NCBI RefSeq assembly: GCF_042681025.1
Contig: NZ_JBHUER010000002.1
Location: 371,651 to 435,650, forward strand
From: Methylopila henanensis
GTDB taxonomy: Bacteria; Pseudomonadota; Alphaproteobacteria; Rhizobiales; Methylopilaceae
Length of the DNA: 64,000 nucleotides
Reading direction: 5' to 3'
Positions 1 through 8,295 of the stretch are shown one piece after another. Each line of letters begins with the position of its first letter. Within the stretch, counting starts at the first letter, position 1. A model generated the notes under the pieces. That model was given only the letters and a program-made list of their open reading frames with translations, was not told the DNA's origin and ran no database searches. Position numbers and translations under genes: made by a program.

Positions 1-1035
1 GGCTTCACCGCGCTGAAAGACATCGACCTTGAGGTGCCGCGCGGCGAGTTCGTCTGCTTCCTCGGCCCCTCCGGCTGCGGGAAGACCACGCTGCTGCGCG
101 CGATCGCCGGCCTCGACCCGCAGGACGAAGGGACGATCCTGATCGGCGGCCGCGACGTCTCCCACGCGCCGCCGTCCGATCGCGACTTCGGCATCGTATT
201 CCAGTCCTACGCGCTGTTCCCCAACCTGACGGTCGCGAAGAACGTCGGCTACGGCCTCGTCAACCGTTCGCGCCCGCGGCGCGAGATCGAGGAGCGCGTC
301 AACGAACTGCTCGCGCTCGTCGGCCTGCCCGACCAGGGCGCGAAGTTTCCCAGCCAGCTCTCGGGCGGCCAGCAGCAGCGCATCGCCCTCGCCCGCGCGC
401 TCGCCACCTCCCCCAGCCTGCTGCTGCTCGACGAGCCGCTGTCGGCGCTCGACGCCAAGGTCCGCATCCGCCTCAGGGCCGAGATGCGCGCACTTCAGCA
501 GCGGCTGCGCGTCACCACCATCATGGTCACCCACGACCAGGAGGAGGCGCTCGCCATGGCCGACCGCATCGTGGTGATGAACCACGGCGTGATCGAGCAG
601 GTGGGGACGCCCGAGGAGATCTATCACCGGCCGGCGACCCCCTTCGTCGCCGACTTCGTCGGCCACATGACGTTCCTCGACGCCGTGGTGACCGGCCCGC
701 GCAGCGTGAAGGTCGGCCCGCTCGATTTCGTCGTCGCGGAGGACGCCGGCGCGCCCGTCGGCGCGGCGGTGCGGCTCGCGCTCCGCCCGGAGGCCGTGCA
801 GACCCGCAGCGTCGCGCCCGACGCGCCCAACCGCTTCGAGGCGAAGGTCGGCGGACTGTCGTTCCTCGGCGCCTTCTGCCGCGCCCACCTCACGCCGGTC
901 GCCGACGGATCGGCGCCGATCGCCGCCGACATCTCGGCCAACGCCATGCGGGACCTCGGCATCTCCGAAGGCGAGGTCCGCGCCGTCGCCTTCCCGCCGG
1001 AGGCTTTGCGCGTGTTCGCGGACGCGCCGCGATGA
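1..1035 (+). CDS. ABC transporter ATP-binding protein, 2-aminoethylphosphonate (PhnT) type, 5'-truncated by window edge
   Basis: The reading frame is open from base 1, so the true start lies upstream and only the first few residues are missing. The nucleotide-binding domain shows Walker A (GPSGCGKTT), Q-loop (FQSY), the signature LSGGQQQR, Walker B (LLLLDEP) and the switch His (VTHDQEEA), followed by a C-terminal TOBE-like domain. It would energise import by the fused permease encoded next, which it overlaps by 4 bp (ATGA). Family knowledge places ATPases paired with this permease type in 2-aminoethylphosphonate uptake; the downstream PbfA-like enzyme supports that. Ferric iron or polyamine uptake are alternatives on ATPase sequence alone. 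No periplasmic binding protein is visible; it is probably upstream of the window. Confidence 0.88.
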   Translation, partial: GFTALKDIDLEVPRGEFVCFLGPSGCGKTTLLRAIAGLDPQDEGTILIGGRDVSHAPPSDRDFGIVFQSYALFPNLTVAKNVGYGLVNRSRPRREIEERVNELLALVGLPDQGAKFPSQLSGGQQQRIALARALATSPSLLLLDEPLSALDAKVRIRLRAEMRALQQRLRVTTIMVTHDQEEALAMADRIVVMNHGVIEQVGTPEEIYHRPATPFVADFVGHMTFLDAVVTGPRSVKVGPLDFVVAEDAGAPVGAAVRLALRPEAVQTRSVAPDAPNRFEAKVGGLSFLGAFCRAHLTPVADGSAPIAADISANAMRDLGISEGEVRAVAFPPEALRVFADAPR

Positions 1036-2753
1036 GCGAGGCGGTCGACGCCATCCCGGCCGCAGCCGCCCCGCGGGCTGCGGCCGGCCGCCGCTTCGCG
1101 ATCGGCGAGACCCAGGTCGCGGGCCTTCTGATCGCGGCCGTCGCCGCGGTTCTCGTTCTGATCATCGCGCTGCCGCTTTGGGCGCTGCTGTCGAAAAGCC
1201 TGCAGTCCGTGGATGGCCGTTTCGTCGGGCTGCAGAACTTCGTCACCTACGCCTCGACGCCGACGCTGATGGCCTCGCTCGTCAACAGCGTGTGGGTCGC
1301 CGGCCTCGCCACGGCGATCGTGATCCCGATCGCGTTCGTCTACGCCTACGCGCTGACGCGCAGCCGCATGCCGCTCAAGGGCCTGTTCACCGCGGCCGCC
1401 CTGTTGCCGATCTTTGCGCCCTCGCTGCTTTCGGCGCTCGCGCTGATCTATCTCTTCGGCAACCAAGGCATGCTCCGCTCGTGGATGATGGGCAATTCGC
1501 TCTACGGCCCGATCGGCATCGTCGCGGCCGAGGCGCTCTATGCGTTCCCGCACGCGCTGCTGATCATCACCACCGCATTGTCGCTGTCGGACGGGCGGCT
1601 GCGCGAAGCGGCCGACGCCATGGGCACGACCCGGCGGCGCATCTTCTGGACCATCACCCTGCCTGGCGCCCGCTATGGCCTCGTCAGCGCGGCCTTCGTG
1701 GTGTTCACGCTCGTCATCACCGACTTCGGCATCCCCAAGGTGATCGGCGGCCAGTTCGACGTGCTCGCGACCGACGCCTACCGCCAAGTCGTGGGCCAGC
1801 AGAACTTCCCGATGGGCGCGGTGGTCGGCATCGTGCTGCTGCTGCCGGCGGTCGCCGCCTTCTTCGTCGACCGCCGGGCGCAGAAGCGCCAGACCGCCCT
1901 GCTCTCGGCGCGCGCGGTCCCTTATGAGCCGAAGCCCGACCGCCAGCGCGACGCCGCCCTGTTCGCGTTCTCATGCCTCGTCGCCGTCGCCATCGTCGCC
2001 ACCTACGGCGTCGCGGCCTGGGGCTCGTTCGTGCGCTATTGGCCCTACAACCTCTCGCTGACGCTCGCGAACTACGACTTCGCCGAGGTCGAGCCGACCG
2101 GCTGGGGCGGCTATTTCAACTCGCTGAAGCTCGCCGCGCTCACCGCGGTCCTCGGCACCACGCTCGTCTTCGTCGGCGCGTACCTTATCGAGAAGATCAA
2201 GCCCTACCGGGCCTTGCGCGGCTTCGCGCATTTCCTCGCCATGCTCCCGATGGCGGTGCCCGGCCTCGTGCTGGGCCTCGGCTACGTGTTCTTCTTCAAC
2301 GCGTCGTGGAACCCGCTCAATGTGTTTTACGGCACGCTGACCGTGCTCGTGATCAACACGGTGGCGCATTACTACACCGTGGCCCACATCACCGCCCTGA
2401 CGAGCCTCAAGCAGCTCGACCACGAGTTCGAGGCGGTTTCGGCCTCGCTCAAGAGGCCGTTCTGGACGCTTTTCGGCCGCGTCACCGCGCCGATCTGCGC
2501 GCCGACGATCCTCGACATCGCCGTCTACATGTTCGTCAACGCCATGACGACGGTGTCCGCCGTGATCTTCCTCTACGGCGCGGACACCAAGCTCGCCTCG
2601 ATCTCGATCGTGCATATGGACGAAGCCGGCGCGGTCGCCTCCGCGGCCGCCATGGGCACGGTGATCATGGCGACCGCGATCGGCGTGAAGGCGCTGCACG
2701 TGGCGCTGACCGCGCTCGTGTTCGGCCGGCTACAGCGGTGGCGGCGGCGATGA
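1032..2753 (+). CDS. ABC transporter permease, two fused permease domains (putative 2-aminoethylphosphonate transporter)
   Basis: A 573-residue inner-membrane protein with two tandem permease domains, roughly residues 35-285 and 305-570. Each has about six hydrophobic segments and an EAA-like loop facing the ATPase (EAADAMGTTRRRIFWTITLP in the first; a related EAVSASLKRPFWTLF stretch in the second). The fused layout fits the PhnU-type permease of aminoethylphosphonate systems and also the FbpB iron permeases. The gene overlaps the ATPase gene before it and the PLP enzyme gene after it by 4 bp each, so the three are translationally coupled. Substrate assignment is inferred from these neighbours and not shown by the sequence itself. 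Confidence 0.85.
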   Translation: MSEAVDAIPAAAAPRAAAGRRFAIGETQVAGLLIAAVAAVLVLIIALPLWALLSKSLQSVDGRFVGLQNFVTYASTPTLMASLVNSVWVAGLATAIVIPIAFVYAYALTRSRMPLKGLFTAAALLPIFAPSLLSALALIYLFGNQGMLRSWMMGNSLYGPIGIVAAEALYAFPHALLIITTALSLSDGRLREAADAMGTTRRRIFWTITLPGARYGLVSAAFVVFTLVITDFGIPKVIGGQFDVLATDAYRQVVGQQNFPMGAVVGIVLLLPAVAAFFVDRRAQKRQTALLSARAVPYEPKPDRQRDAALFAFSCLVAVAIVATYGVAAWGSFVRYWPYNLSLTLANYDFAEVEPTGWGGYFNSLKLAALTAVLGTTLVFVGAYLIEKIKPYRALRGFAHFLAMLPMAVPGLVLGLGYVFFFNASWNPLNVFYGTLTVLVINTVAHYYTVAHITALTSLKQLDHEFEAVSASLKRPFWTLFGRVTAPICAPTILDIAVYMFVNAMTTVSAVIFLYGADTKLASISIVHMDEAGAVASAAAMGTVIMATAIGVKALHVALTALVFGRLQRWRRR

Positions 2754-4129
2754 GCGGCTCGTCCCTCCGTCTGGTCGCGGAATCGGAAAGCGACACCAAC
2801 CTGACCGACCGGCGCGCCGCCTGGCAGAAGGCGGCGCTGGACGAGCCGACCCGCTCCCTGCTGGCGCGCGACGAACGCGCCTTCCTGCGCCAATCGGTCT
2901 CGACCCCATGCCTCAACGCCATCGCGAAGGCGGAAGGGATCTGGATCGAGGACGTCGGCGGCCGCCGCTACATGGATTTCCACGGCAACAACGTCCACCA
3001 CGTCGGTTACGGCCATCCGCGCCTGAAGCAGGCGATCGCCGCGCAGATGGACGCCCTGCCCTTCGCCCCGCGGCGCTACGCCTGCGAGCCGGCGACGCTG
3101 CTGGCCGAGAAGCTGGCCAAGATCACGCCGGGGACGCTGTCCAAGGTCCTGTTCACCACCGGCGGCTCCGACGCGATCGAACTCGCAGTCAAGATGGCGC
3201 GCATCGCGACCGGCCGGTTCAAGACGCTGTCGTTCTGGGACGCCTTCCATGGCGCGGGCGTCGGCGCGGGGGCGCTGTCGGGCGAGACGCTGTTCCGCTC
3301 AGGGCCGGCCGCTCCGCTGGTGGCGGGCGCTCTGCATGTGGCGCCCTTCGGCGGCTACCGCTGCCCCTACGGAACCGGGAGCGCGGAAGAAAGCGGCGCC
3401 GCCTGCGCCCGCATGATCGACTATGTGCTTTCGCGCGACCCAGACGTGGCCGCCTTGATCGCAGAGCCGACCCGCGCGGTGCCCTACATCGCCCCGCCCG
3501 GCTTCTGGGCGAGCGTGCGCGGGATCTGCGACAGGCACGGCGTCAAGCTGATCTTCGACGAGATCCCGACCGGGCTTGGCAAGACGGGCAGGATGTTCTC
3601 CTGCGAGCATGACGGCGTCACGCCGGACATTCTCGTGCTCGGCAAGGCGCTCGGCGGCGGCGTCCTGCCGATCGCGGCGCTGGTCGCGCGGCCGAAGCTC
3701 GACGTCGCGCAGGACTGGGCCTTCGGCCACTACACCCACGAGAAGAACCCGGTCACGACGCGGGCGGCGCTCACCACCATCGAGATCATCGAGGACGAAG
3801 GGCTGGTCGAGAACGCCGCCGCGGTCGGCGCCTACGCGCTGGAGCGGCTCGCGGAGATGAAAACCCGCCACAACGTCATCGGCGATGCACGCGGGCGGGG
3901 GCTTCTTCTTGGGCTCGAGATGGTGAAGACTGGCGGGTCCGACCCTGACGGGACGCTTGCGGAGGACATCATGTACCGCGCGCTGGATCTCGGCCTGTCG
4001 TTCAAGACCACGATGGGCAACGTGCTCACTCTCACGCCGCCGCTGACCATCACGCGCGACGAGATGGCCGACGCGCTCGACCGCCTGGAGGCGGCGATCG
4101 ACGGCGCGGTCGAGGCGCGGGGGCGTTGA
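2750..4129 (+). CDS. pbfA: PLP-dependent class-III transaminase-fold enzyme, likely (R)-1-hydroxy-2-aminoethylphosphonate ammonia-lyase (PbfA-like)
   Basis: The product has 459 residues, starting at an ATG that overlaps the permease stop (ATGA); the reading frame extends further upstream, but the overlap decides the start. Class-III aminotransferase hallmarks are the glycine-rich TTGGSDAIE cofactor loop, the Asp of LIFDEIPTGLGKTGRM, and the PLP-binding lysine, K299, in LGKALGGG. PbfA is a fold-type I enzyme that eliminates ammonia from hydroxylated aminoethylphosphonate to give phosphonoacetaldehyde, and it is typically encoded next to phosphonate transporters, as here. No phnW, phnX, phnY or phnA is visible in the window, so downstream steps must be encoded elsewhere. 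A conventional omega-amino-acid transaminase remains possible. Confidence 0.72.
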   Translation: MSGSSLRLVAESESDTNLTDRRAAWQKAALDEPTRSLLARDERAFLRQSVSTPCLNAIAKAEGIWIEDVGGRRYMDFHGNNVHHVGYGHPRLKQAIAAQMDALPFAPRRYACEPATLLAEKLAKITPGTLSKVLFTTGGSDAIELAVKMARIATGRFKTLSFWDAFHGAGVGAGALSGETLFRSGPAAPLVAGALHVAPFGGYRCPYGTGSAEESGAACARMIDYVLSRDPDVAALIAEPTRAVPYIAPPGFWASVRGICDRHGVKLIFDEIPTGLGKTGRMFSCEHDGVTPDILVLGKALGGGVLPIAALVARPKLDVAQDWAFGHYTHEKNPVTTRAALTTIEIIEDEGLVENAAAVGAYALERLAEMKTRHNVIGDARGRGLLLGLEMVKTGGSDPDGTLAEDIMYRALDLGLSFKTTMGNVLTLTPPLTITRDEMADALDRLEAAIDGAVEARGR

Positions 4130-4175
4130 GCCGCCGGGACGTGGTTCCAATGGCCGCGCCGGCAGGCGGCGCCTC

Positions 4176-5825
4176 ATGAGCGCCACGCACGTCCTCATCG
4201 AACTGCTGGGCGAGATCGCGCTGCTGCTGTGGGGCGTGCATGTGGTCAACAGCGGCGTGCAGCGCGCCTTCGGCAGCCGCCTTCGGCACGCGCTCGGCGA
4301 AGGCCTGAAGACGCGCGGCCACGCCTTCCTCGCCGGCCTCGGCGTGACCGCGCTGCTGCAGTCCTCGACGGCGACAGCTTTGATGATCGCCTCGTTCAGC
4401 GCGGCAGGCGCCGTCGAGCTCGCGCCCGCGCTCGCCATGATGCTGGGCGCGAACGTCGGCACGACCCTGATCGTCCAGGTCGCGTCCTTCGACGTCTCCC
4501 ATGTCTTTCCGCTGTTCCTGTTCGCGGGCGTGCTGGTCTACCGCCGCTCGCGGTCGAGCCTCGTCCGCGACCTCGCGCAGACCGCGGTCGGGCTCGGGCT
4601 GATGCTGCTCGCGCTCCACCTGCTGGTGGAGACGATGCGCCCGATTGAGGCCTCCGCGACCCTCAAGACGCTGTTCGCCGCCGTGACGGAGGAGCCGCTG
4701 ATCACCGTGCTGATCGCGGCCTCCTTGAGCTGGGCGGCGCATTCCTCCGTCGCCGCCATGCTGCTCGTCATGTCGCTCGCGGGCGCGGGCGTGGTCACCG
4801 TCGAGGCCGCGCTCGCGATGGTGCTCGGCTGCAACCTCGGCAGCGCGCTGAACCCGCTTCTCGACGCCATGGGAGGAGACCCGGCCAAGCTTCGGGCGCC
4901 GCTCGGCAATCTGATCAACCGGCTGGTCGGCTGCGCGCTCGCCCTGCCCTTCCTCGGCCCGATCGCGGACGGGCTCGCGGCGATCGACCCGGACCCGGCG
5001 CGACTCGCGGCGCTCGCTCATTTCGCCTTCAACATCGCGACTGCGGCGCTGTTCATCGGCGTGCTGCCGCAACTCGCCGCGGTCCTGCGCCGGGTTCTCC
5101 CCGACCGGCCGCCCGCGAACGACCCGGCGACGCCGCTCTATCTCGACGACGCCGCGCTCTCGACCCCCTCGGTCGCGCTCGCCAACGCCGCCCGCGAGGT
5201 GCTGCGCATGGCCGACGTGGTCGAGGACATGCTGAAGGGCTCCCAGGCCGCCTTCGCCCATGACGATGTGGCGCGGGTGCTGCAGGTCCGGCGCACCGAC
5301 GACGTGCTCGACACGCTGTACGACAAGATCCAGCTCTACATCGGCGCGATCGACCACGACCGGCTGAGCGAGAAGGAGACCGCCCGCGTGTTCGCCACGC
5401 TCGCGCTCGCGATCAACCTCGAGCACATCGGCGACATCGTGGACAAGAACCTGATGGAGATGGCCGCGCAGCGCATCCACGACCGGCGCCTGCTGCCGGC
5501 CCCCGCCATGCGCCGGATCGACGCCATGCACGACCGGCTCTGCGAGCACCTGAGGCTTGCGGTCACGGTGTTCATGTCGGACGACGCCGACGCCGCCCGC
5601 CGGCTGGTCGCGGAGAAGGAGAACTTCCGCGCGCTGGAGCGCGAGGCGACCGAGCGTCACTTCGCCGAGATGCGTTCGGGCCGCCCGGACCAGATCGAGA
5701 CCAGCGCCCTGCAGCTCGACATCACCCGCGATCTCAAGCGCATCGAGGCCCACATCGCGGCGACCGTCTACGGCCTGCTGGAGAAGAGCGGCGATCTCCG
5801 GGCGAGCCGGCTCGCGCCGAACTGA
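4176..5825 (+). CDS. Na/Pi cotransporter family protein with C-terminal PhoU-like domain
   Basis: A 549-residue membrane protein. The N-terminal ~320 residues carry two inverted transporter repeats. The first has the signature QSSTATAL and the second the matching HSSVAAML, where Gln of the QSS motif is replaced by His. From about residue 340 a soluble alpha-helical region resembles PhoU (helical pairs such as LEHIGDIVDKNLMEMA). Bacterial relatives (YjbB/NptA type) move inorganic phosphate across the inner membrane, in several cases outward. It lies 46 bp after the PbfA-like gene on the same strand, so it may be co-transcribed and handle phosphate freed from phosphonates; that link is inference. 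No strong ribosome binding site distinguishes the chosen ATG. Confidence 0.87.
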   Translation: MSATHVLIELLGEIALLLWGVHVVNSGVQRAFGSRLRHALGEGLKTRGHAFLAGLGVTALLQSSTATALMIASFSAAGAVELAPALAMMLGANVGTTLIVQVASFDVSHVFPLFLFAGVLVYRRSRSSLVRDLAQTAVGLGLMLLALHLLVETMRPIEASATLKTLFAAVTEEPLITVLIAASLSWAAHSSVAAMLLVMSLAGAGVVTVEAALAMVLGCNLGSALNPLLDAMGGDPAKLRAPLGNLINRLVGCALALPFLGPIADGLAAIDPDPARLAALAHFAFNIATAALFIGVLPQLAAVLRRVLPDRPPANDPATPLYLDDAALSTPSVALANAAREVLRMADVVEDMLKGSQAAFAHDDVARVLQVRRTDDVLDTLYDKIQLYIGAIDHDRLSEKETARVFATLALAINLEHIGDIVDKNLMEMAAQRIHDRRLLPAPAMRRIDAMHDRLCEHLRLAVTVFMSDDADAARRLVAEKENFRALEREATERHFAEMRSGRPDQIETSALQLDITRDLKRIEAHIAATVYGLLEKSGDLRASRLAPN

Positions 5826-5854
5826 GGACGCCGCGGGTTCGGACCGGCGATCGC

Positions 5855-5860
5855 GTATAC
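5855..5860. promoter_or_regulatory. Candidate GntR operator half/short palindrome upstream of the GntR gene
   Basis: The hexamer GTATAC lies in the 8-base palindrome CGTATACG (5854-5861), 56 bp before the GntR start codon. The same GTATAC core recurs in the promoter of the gene downstream of the regulator (6664-6671). FCD-type GntR regulators often bind GTATAC-centred palindromes and frequently repress themselves, so this is a plausible autoregulatory site. A single short palindrome is weak evidence alone. Confidence 0.4.
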
Positions 5861-5916
5861 GAGACGATTGCGCCGGAGCCGTTGCGGCGCGTGGGGCCGC
5901 CGCTTATGCCTGACCC

Positions 5917-6603
5917 ATGTCAGCCTCCAGCCGCGCCGATATCGCCTACCAGTCGCTCCGGCGCGCCATCATAGAACAGGCGGTCAAACCGGGCGCGAAG
6001 CTACGCGAGGACGAGATCGGCGGCCATTTCGGGGTGAGCCGCACCATCGTCAGGGCGGCCCTCGCCCGGCTGCACGCGGAGGGGCTCGTCGACGTCAGGC
6101 CGAAGCGCACGGCGACGGTCGCGGCTCCCACCGCCGACGAGGCGCGCGCCATCTTCGACGTCCGGCGCTGCCTTGAGCGCGAGGTCGTCGCGATCCTTGC
6201 CCGCCGCTGGAGCGCGGCGGCCAAGACCGCCCTTCTCGCCCATATCGACGAGGAGGATGCGGCGGGCCGGCGCGGAGACCACGCCGGGGCCGGCCGTCTC
6301 GCCGGCGAGTTCCACATCGTGCTGGCGCGGCTCACCGGCAACGCGCTGCTCGAACGCTACGTCTCGGAAGTGGTGTCGCGGAGTTCGCTGATCCTTGCGG
6401 TCCACGGCCGCGCGCACCGGGCGGACTGCTCGACCGCCGAGCACCGCGGCGTCGTCGCGGCTCTGGACGCCGGCGACGAGGAGCGCGCCATGCGGCTGAT
6501 GGGCGAGCACCTGCACGCGGTCATCGGCCGCGCGCTTCCGGACCAGGCCTCGCAGGAAGAGCCGTCGCTCGCCGCCGTGCTGGCGCGCTACGGAGCGCCA
6601 TGA
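5917..6603 (+). CDS. GntR-family transcriptional regulator, FCD (FadR-C) subfamily
   Basis: A 228-residue regulator. Residues ~8-75 form the winged helix-turn-helix (YQSLRRAII, then LREDEIGGHFGVSRTIVRAAL with the wing after it). Residues ~80-215 form the all-helical FCD ligand domain with the expected metal-binding histidines (GEFHIVL, AEHRGVV, GEHLHAVI). FCD regulators usually respond to a small organic acid or amino acid handled by the adjacent genes. The gene is followed after 118 bp by the BMP-family binding protein and the GlcG-like protein on the same strand, which are its likely targets; GTATAC palindromes precede both units. The effector cannot be told from sequence. Confidence 0.9.
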   Translation: MSASSRADIAYQSLRRAIIEQAVKPGAKLREDEIGGHFGVSRTIVRAALARLHAEGLVDVRPKRTATVAAPTADEARAIFDVRRCLEREVVAILARRWSAAAKTALLAHIDEEDAAGRRGDHAGAGRLAGEFHIVLARLTGNALLERYVSEVVSRSSLILAVHGRAHRADCSTAEHRGVVAALDAGDEERAMRLMGEHLHAVIGRALPDQASQEEPSLAAVLARYGAP

Positions 6604-6638
6604 GCCGCGGCGCCCAGAAGATGCGCTTACGGCGCCCA

Positions 6639-6674
6639 TATTGTATTCTTGATCATAAAATCATGTATACAATA
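6639..6674. promoter_or_regulatory. Candidate GntR operator and promoter of the BMP/GlcG-like unit
   Basis: This AT-rich island in otherwise GC-rich DNA contains a perfect 8-bp inverted repeat, TATTGTAT (6639-6646) and ATACAATA (6667-6674). The right arm also includes the self-complementary TGTATACA (6664-6671). It lies 48-83 bp before the start codon, where a promoter is expected, and TATACA could serve as the -10. The GTATAC core matches the palindrome in front of the GntR gene. I infer that the FCD regulator binds here. Confidence 0.6.
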
Positions 6675-6721
6675 ATGGCCCTCGATCGACGCCGACGGGG
6701 CGTCCTGAGCGAGGGCGGAGC

Positions 6722-7864
6722 ATGGCGGATGCAGCAGGGGTGCGGCTCCTCGCGGGCCGGCAGGATCGTCGCGCGTTCCTGAAGCGCAGCGCGGCCGCCG
6801 TCGGCGTCGCCGCCACCGGCCTCGGCGCCGGCCGCGCTCTCGCGGCAGGCGAGGTGACGGTCGGAGTGGTCTATGTCGGACCGAAGGACGATTTCGGCTG
6901 GAACCAATCGCATGCGGTCGCGATCGACGCGCTGCGCCGGACGCCGAACGTGCGCGTGGTCGAGGAGGAGCGCGTCCCCGAGAGCGTCGACGTCGTCAAG
7001 ACCATGCAGTCGATGATCGAGATCGACGGCGCCAACCTAATCTTCGGCACCTCGTTCGGCTACTTCAACCCGTTCATGATCGACCTCGCCAAGGCCTATC
7101 CGAACGTGCAGTTCCGCCATCCGACCACGCTCTGGAGCGCGGACAAGCATCCGAAGAACCTCGGCGGCTACTTCGCCTCACTCGACCAGGCGCATTACGC
7201 GTCCGGCGTCGCGGCCGGGCTGTCTTCGGCGAGCGGCCGGATCGGTTTTGTAGCGGCGAAGCCGATCAGCATCGTGCTGCGCTCGATCAACGAGTTCACG
7301 CTCGGCGCGCGAAAATCGAATCCGAACGCGACGGTCCACGTGGTGTTCTCCGGCGACTGGTCCCTGCCGGTGCGCGAGGCCGAGATCACCAACTCGCTGA
7401 TCGATTCCGGCTGCGACCTCATCGCCTGCCACGTCGACAGCCCCAAGGTGATCGTGCAGACCGCCGAAGGCCGCGGCGTGAAGACCTGCGGCCACAACGC
7501 CTCGCAGGCCTCGCTCGCGCCCAAGGGTTTCGTCACCGGCGCGGAGCTCAAATACGAGACCATCTACAAGGGCTTCGCTGAGCTTTTGAGCAAGGGCCAG
7601 CCGTTGCCGAACACGCTGGTCGGCGGCTTCGACAAGGACATGGTGCGGCTCACCCCGTTCGGCGCCGGAGCGCCGGAGGCGGCGCGCAAGGCCGCAGAAG
7701 CGACGGTCACCGATCTCGCGGCCGGCAAGCCGATCTATGTCGGCCCGATCCGCGACAACAAGGGCGCCGAGATCGTCGCCACCGGCTCCAGCCTCGACAA
7801 CTACGCGCCCGAACTCGACCAGAAGGCGTTCCTCGTCGAGGGCGTCAAGGGCTCGCTGTCGTGA
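6722..7864 (+). CDS. BMP-family ABC transporter substrate-binding protein, Tat-exported
   Basis: A 380-residue periplasmic protein. The N-terminus has a twin-arginine signal (RRAFLKR, arginines at 16-17, a hydrophobic stretch and an ALA cleavage site near residue 41), which is consistent with folding before export. The mature part is of the Bmp/Med type (type I periplasmic fold), with GVVYVGPKDDFGWNQSH near the start and FGTSFGYF in the middle. BMP proteins usually feed nucleosides or similar small ligands to an ABC importer. No matching permease or ATPase gene is adjacent, so its partner is encoded elsewhere or it acts as a sensor. A GAGGGCGGAG ribosome site directly precedes the ATG. It overlaps the next gene by 4 bp. 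Confidence 0.88.
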   Translation: MADAAGVRLLAGRQDRRAFLKRSAAAVGVAATGLGAGRALAAGEVTVGVVYVGPKDDFGWNQSHAVAIDALRRTPNVRVVEEERVPESVDVVKTMQSMIEIDGANLIFGTSFGYFNPFMIDLAKAYPNVQFRHPTTLWSADKHPKNLGGYFASLDQAHYASGVAAGLSSASGRIGFVAAKPISIVLRSINEFTLGARKSNPNATVHVVFSGDWSLPVREAEITNSLIDSGCDLIACHVDSPKVIVQTAEGRGVKTCGHNASQASLAPKGFVTGAELKYETIYKGFAELLSKGQPLPNTLVGGFDKDMVRLTPFGAGAPEAARKAAEATVTDLAAGKPIYVGPIRDNKGAEIVATGSSLDNYAPELDQKAFLVEGVKGSLS

Positions 7865-8295
7865 GCGGACAGCCGCCCGCCATCCGGAGCGCGCCGAAAC
7901 TGACCCACGCCGGCGCGCTCGCGATGATCGGCGCCGCGGTCGCTCACGCCGAGGCGATCGGAGCGCCGGTGAACGTGGTGATCGTGGACGAGAGCGGCGT
8001 CGATCTCGCCATGGCGCGGATGGACGGCGCCAAGTTCCTGTCGATCGAGACCGCCCGGTCCAAGGCGCAGACCTCGGCCTCCCACCGCCGGCCGACGCCG
8101 AAAATCCCCCAAGACATCGCAGCTGGCCTCGCCTTCGCCTCGCACGGCCGGATCACGCAGATGGCGGGCGGGCTGCCGATCGTGTTCGACGGCCATTGCA
8201 TCGGCGGGATCGGGATCGGCTCCGCCTCCGACGACGACGACGTGGCGATCGCGAAAGCGGCGCTGGCCGCCATCGGCGCCGCGACCGAGTTCTAG
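7861..8295 (+). CDS. GlcG/HbpS-like heme-binding family protein (DUF336)
   Basis: A 144-residue cytoplasmic protein starting with GTG in the GTGA overlap with the preceding stop. The whole length is a GlcG/HbpS domain (VNVVIVDESGVDLAMARMDG, later the glycine-rich GGIGIGSAS turn). Family members include heme-binding HbpS, the GlcG protein of glycolate operons and subunits linked to small-molecule catabolism; their biochemical roles are mostly unsettled. Tight coupling to a BMP binding protein and an FCD regulator suggests it processes or senses the imported ligand. Its TAG stop interlocks with the TAG stop of the convergent AI-2E gene: the bases ctag at 8292-8295 serve both. Confidence 0.85.
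   Translation: MSGQPPAIRSAPKLTHAGALAMIGAAVAHAEAIGAPVNVVIVDESGVDLAMARMDGAKFLSIETARSKAQTSASHRRPTPKIPQDIAAGLAFASHGRITQMAGGLPIVFDGHCIGGIGIGSASDDDDVAIAKAALAAIGAATEF

Noticed and set aside
1973..2749. N-terminal extension of the PLP enzyme frame through the permease gene
   Set aside because: The permease frame is real over that stretch; the ATG overlapping the permease stop is the natural start.
6604..6721. Riboswitch upstream of the BMP-family gene
   Set aside because: The leader is too short and shows no purine- or other riboswitch-like core; a protein operator explains the palindromes better.
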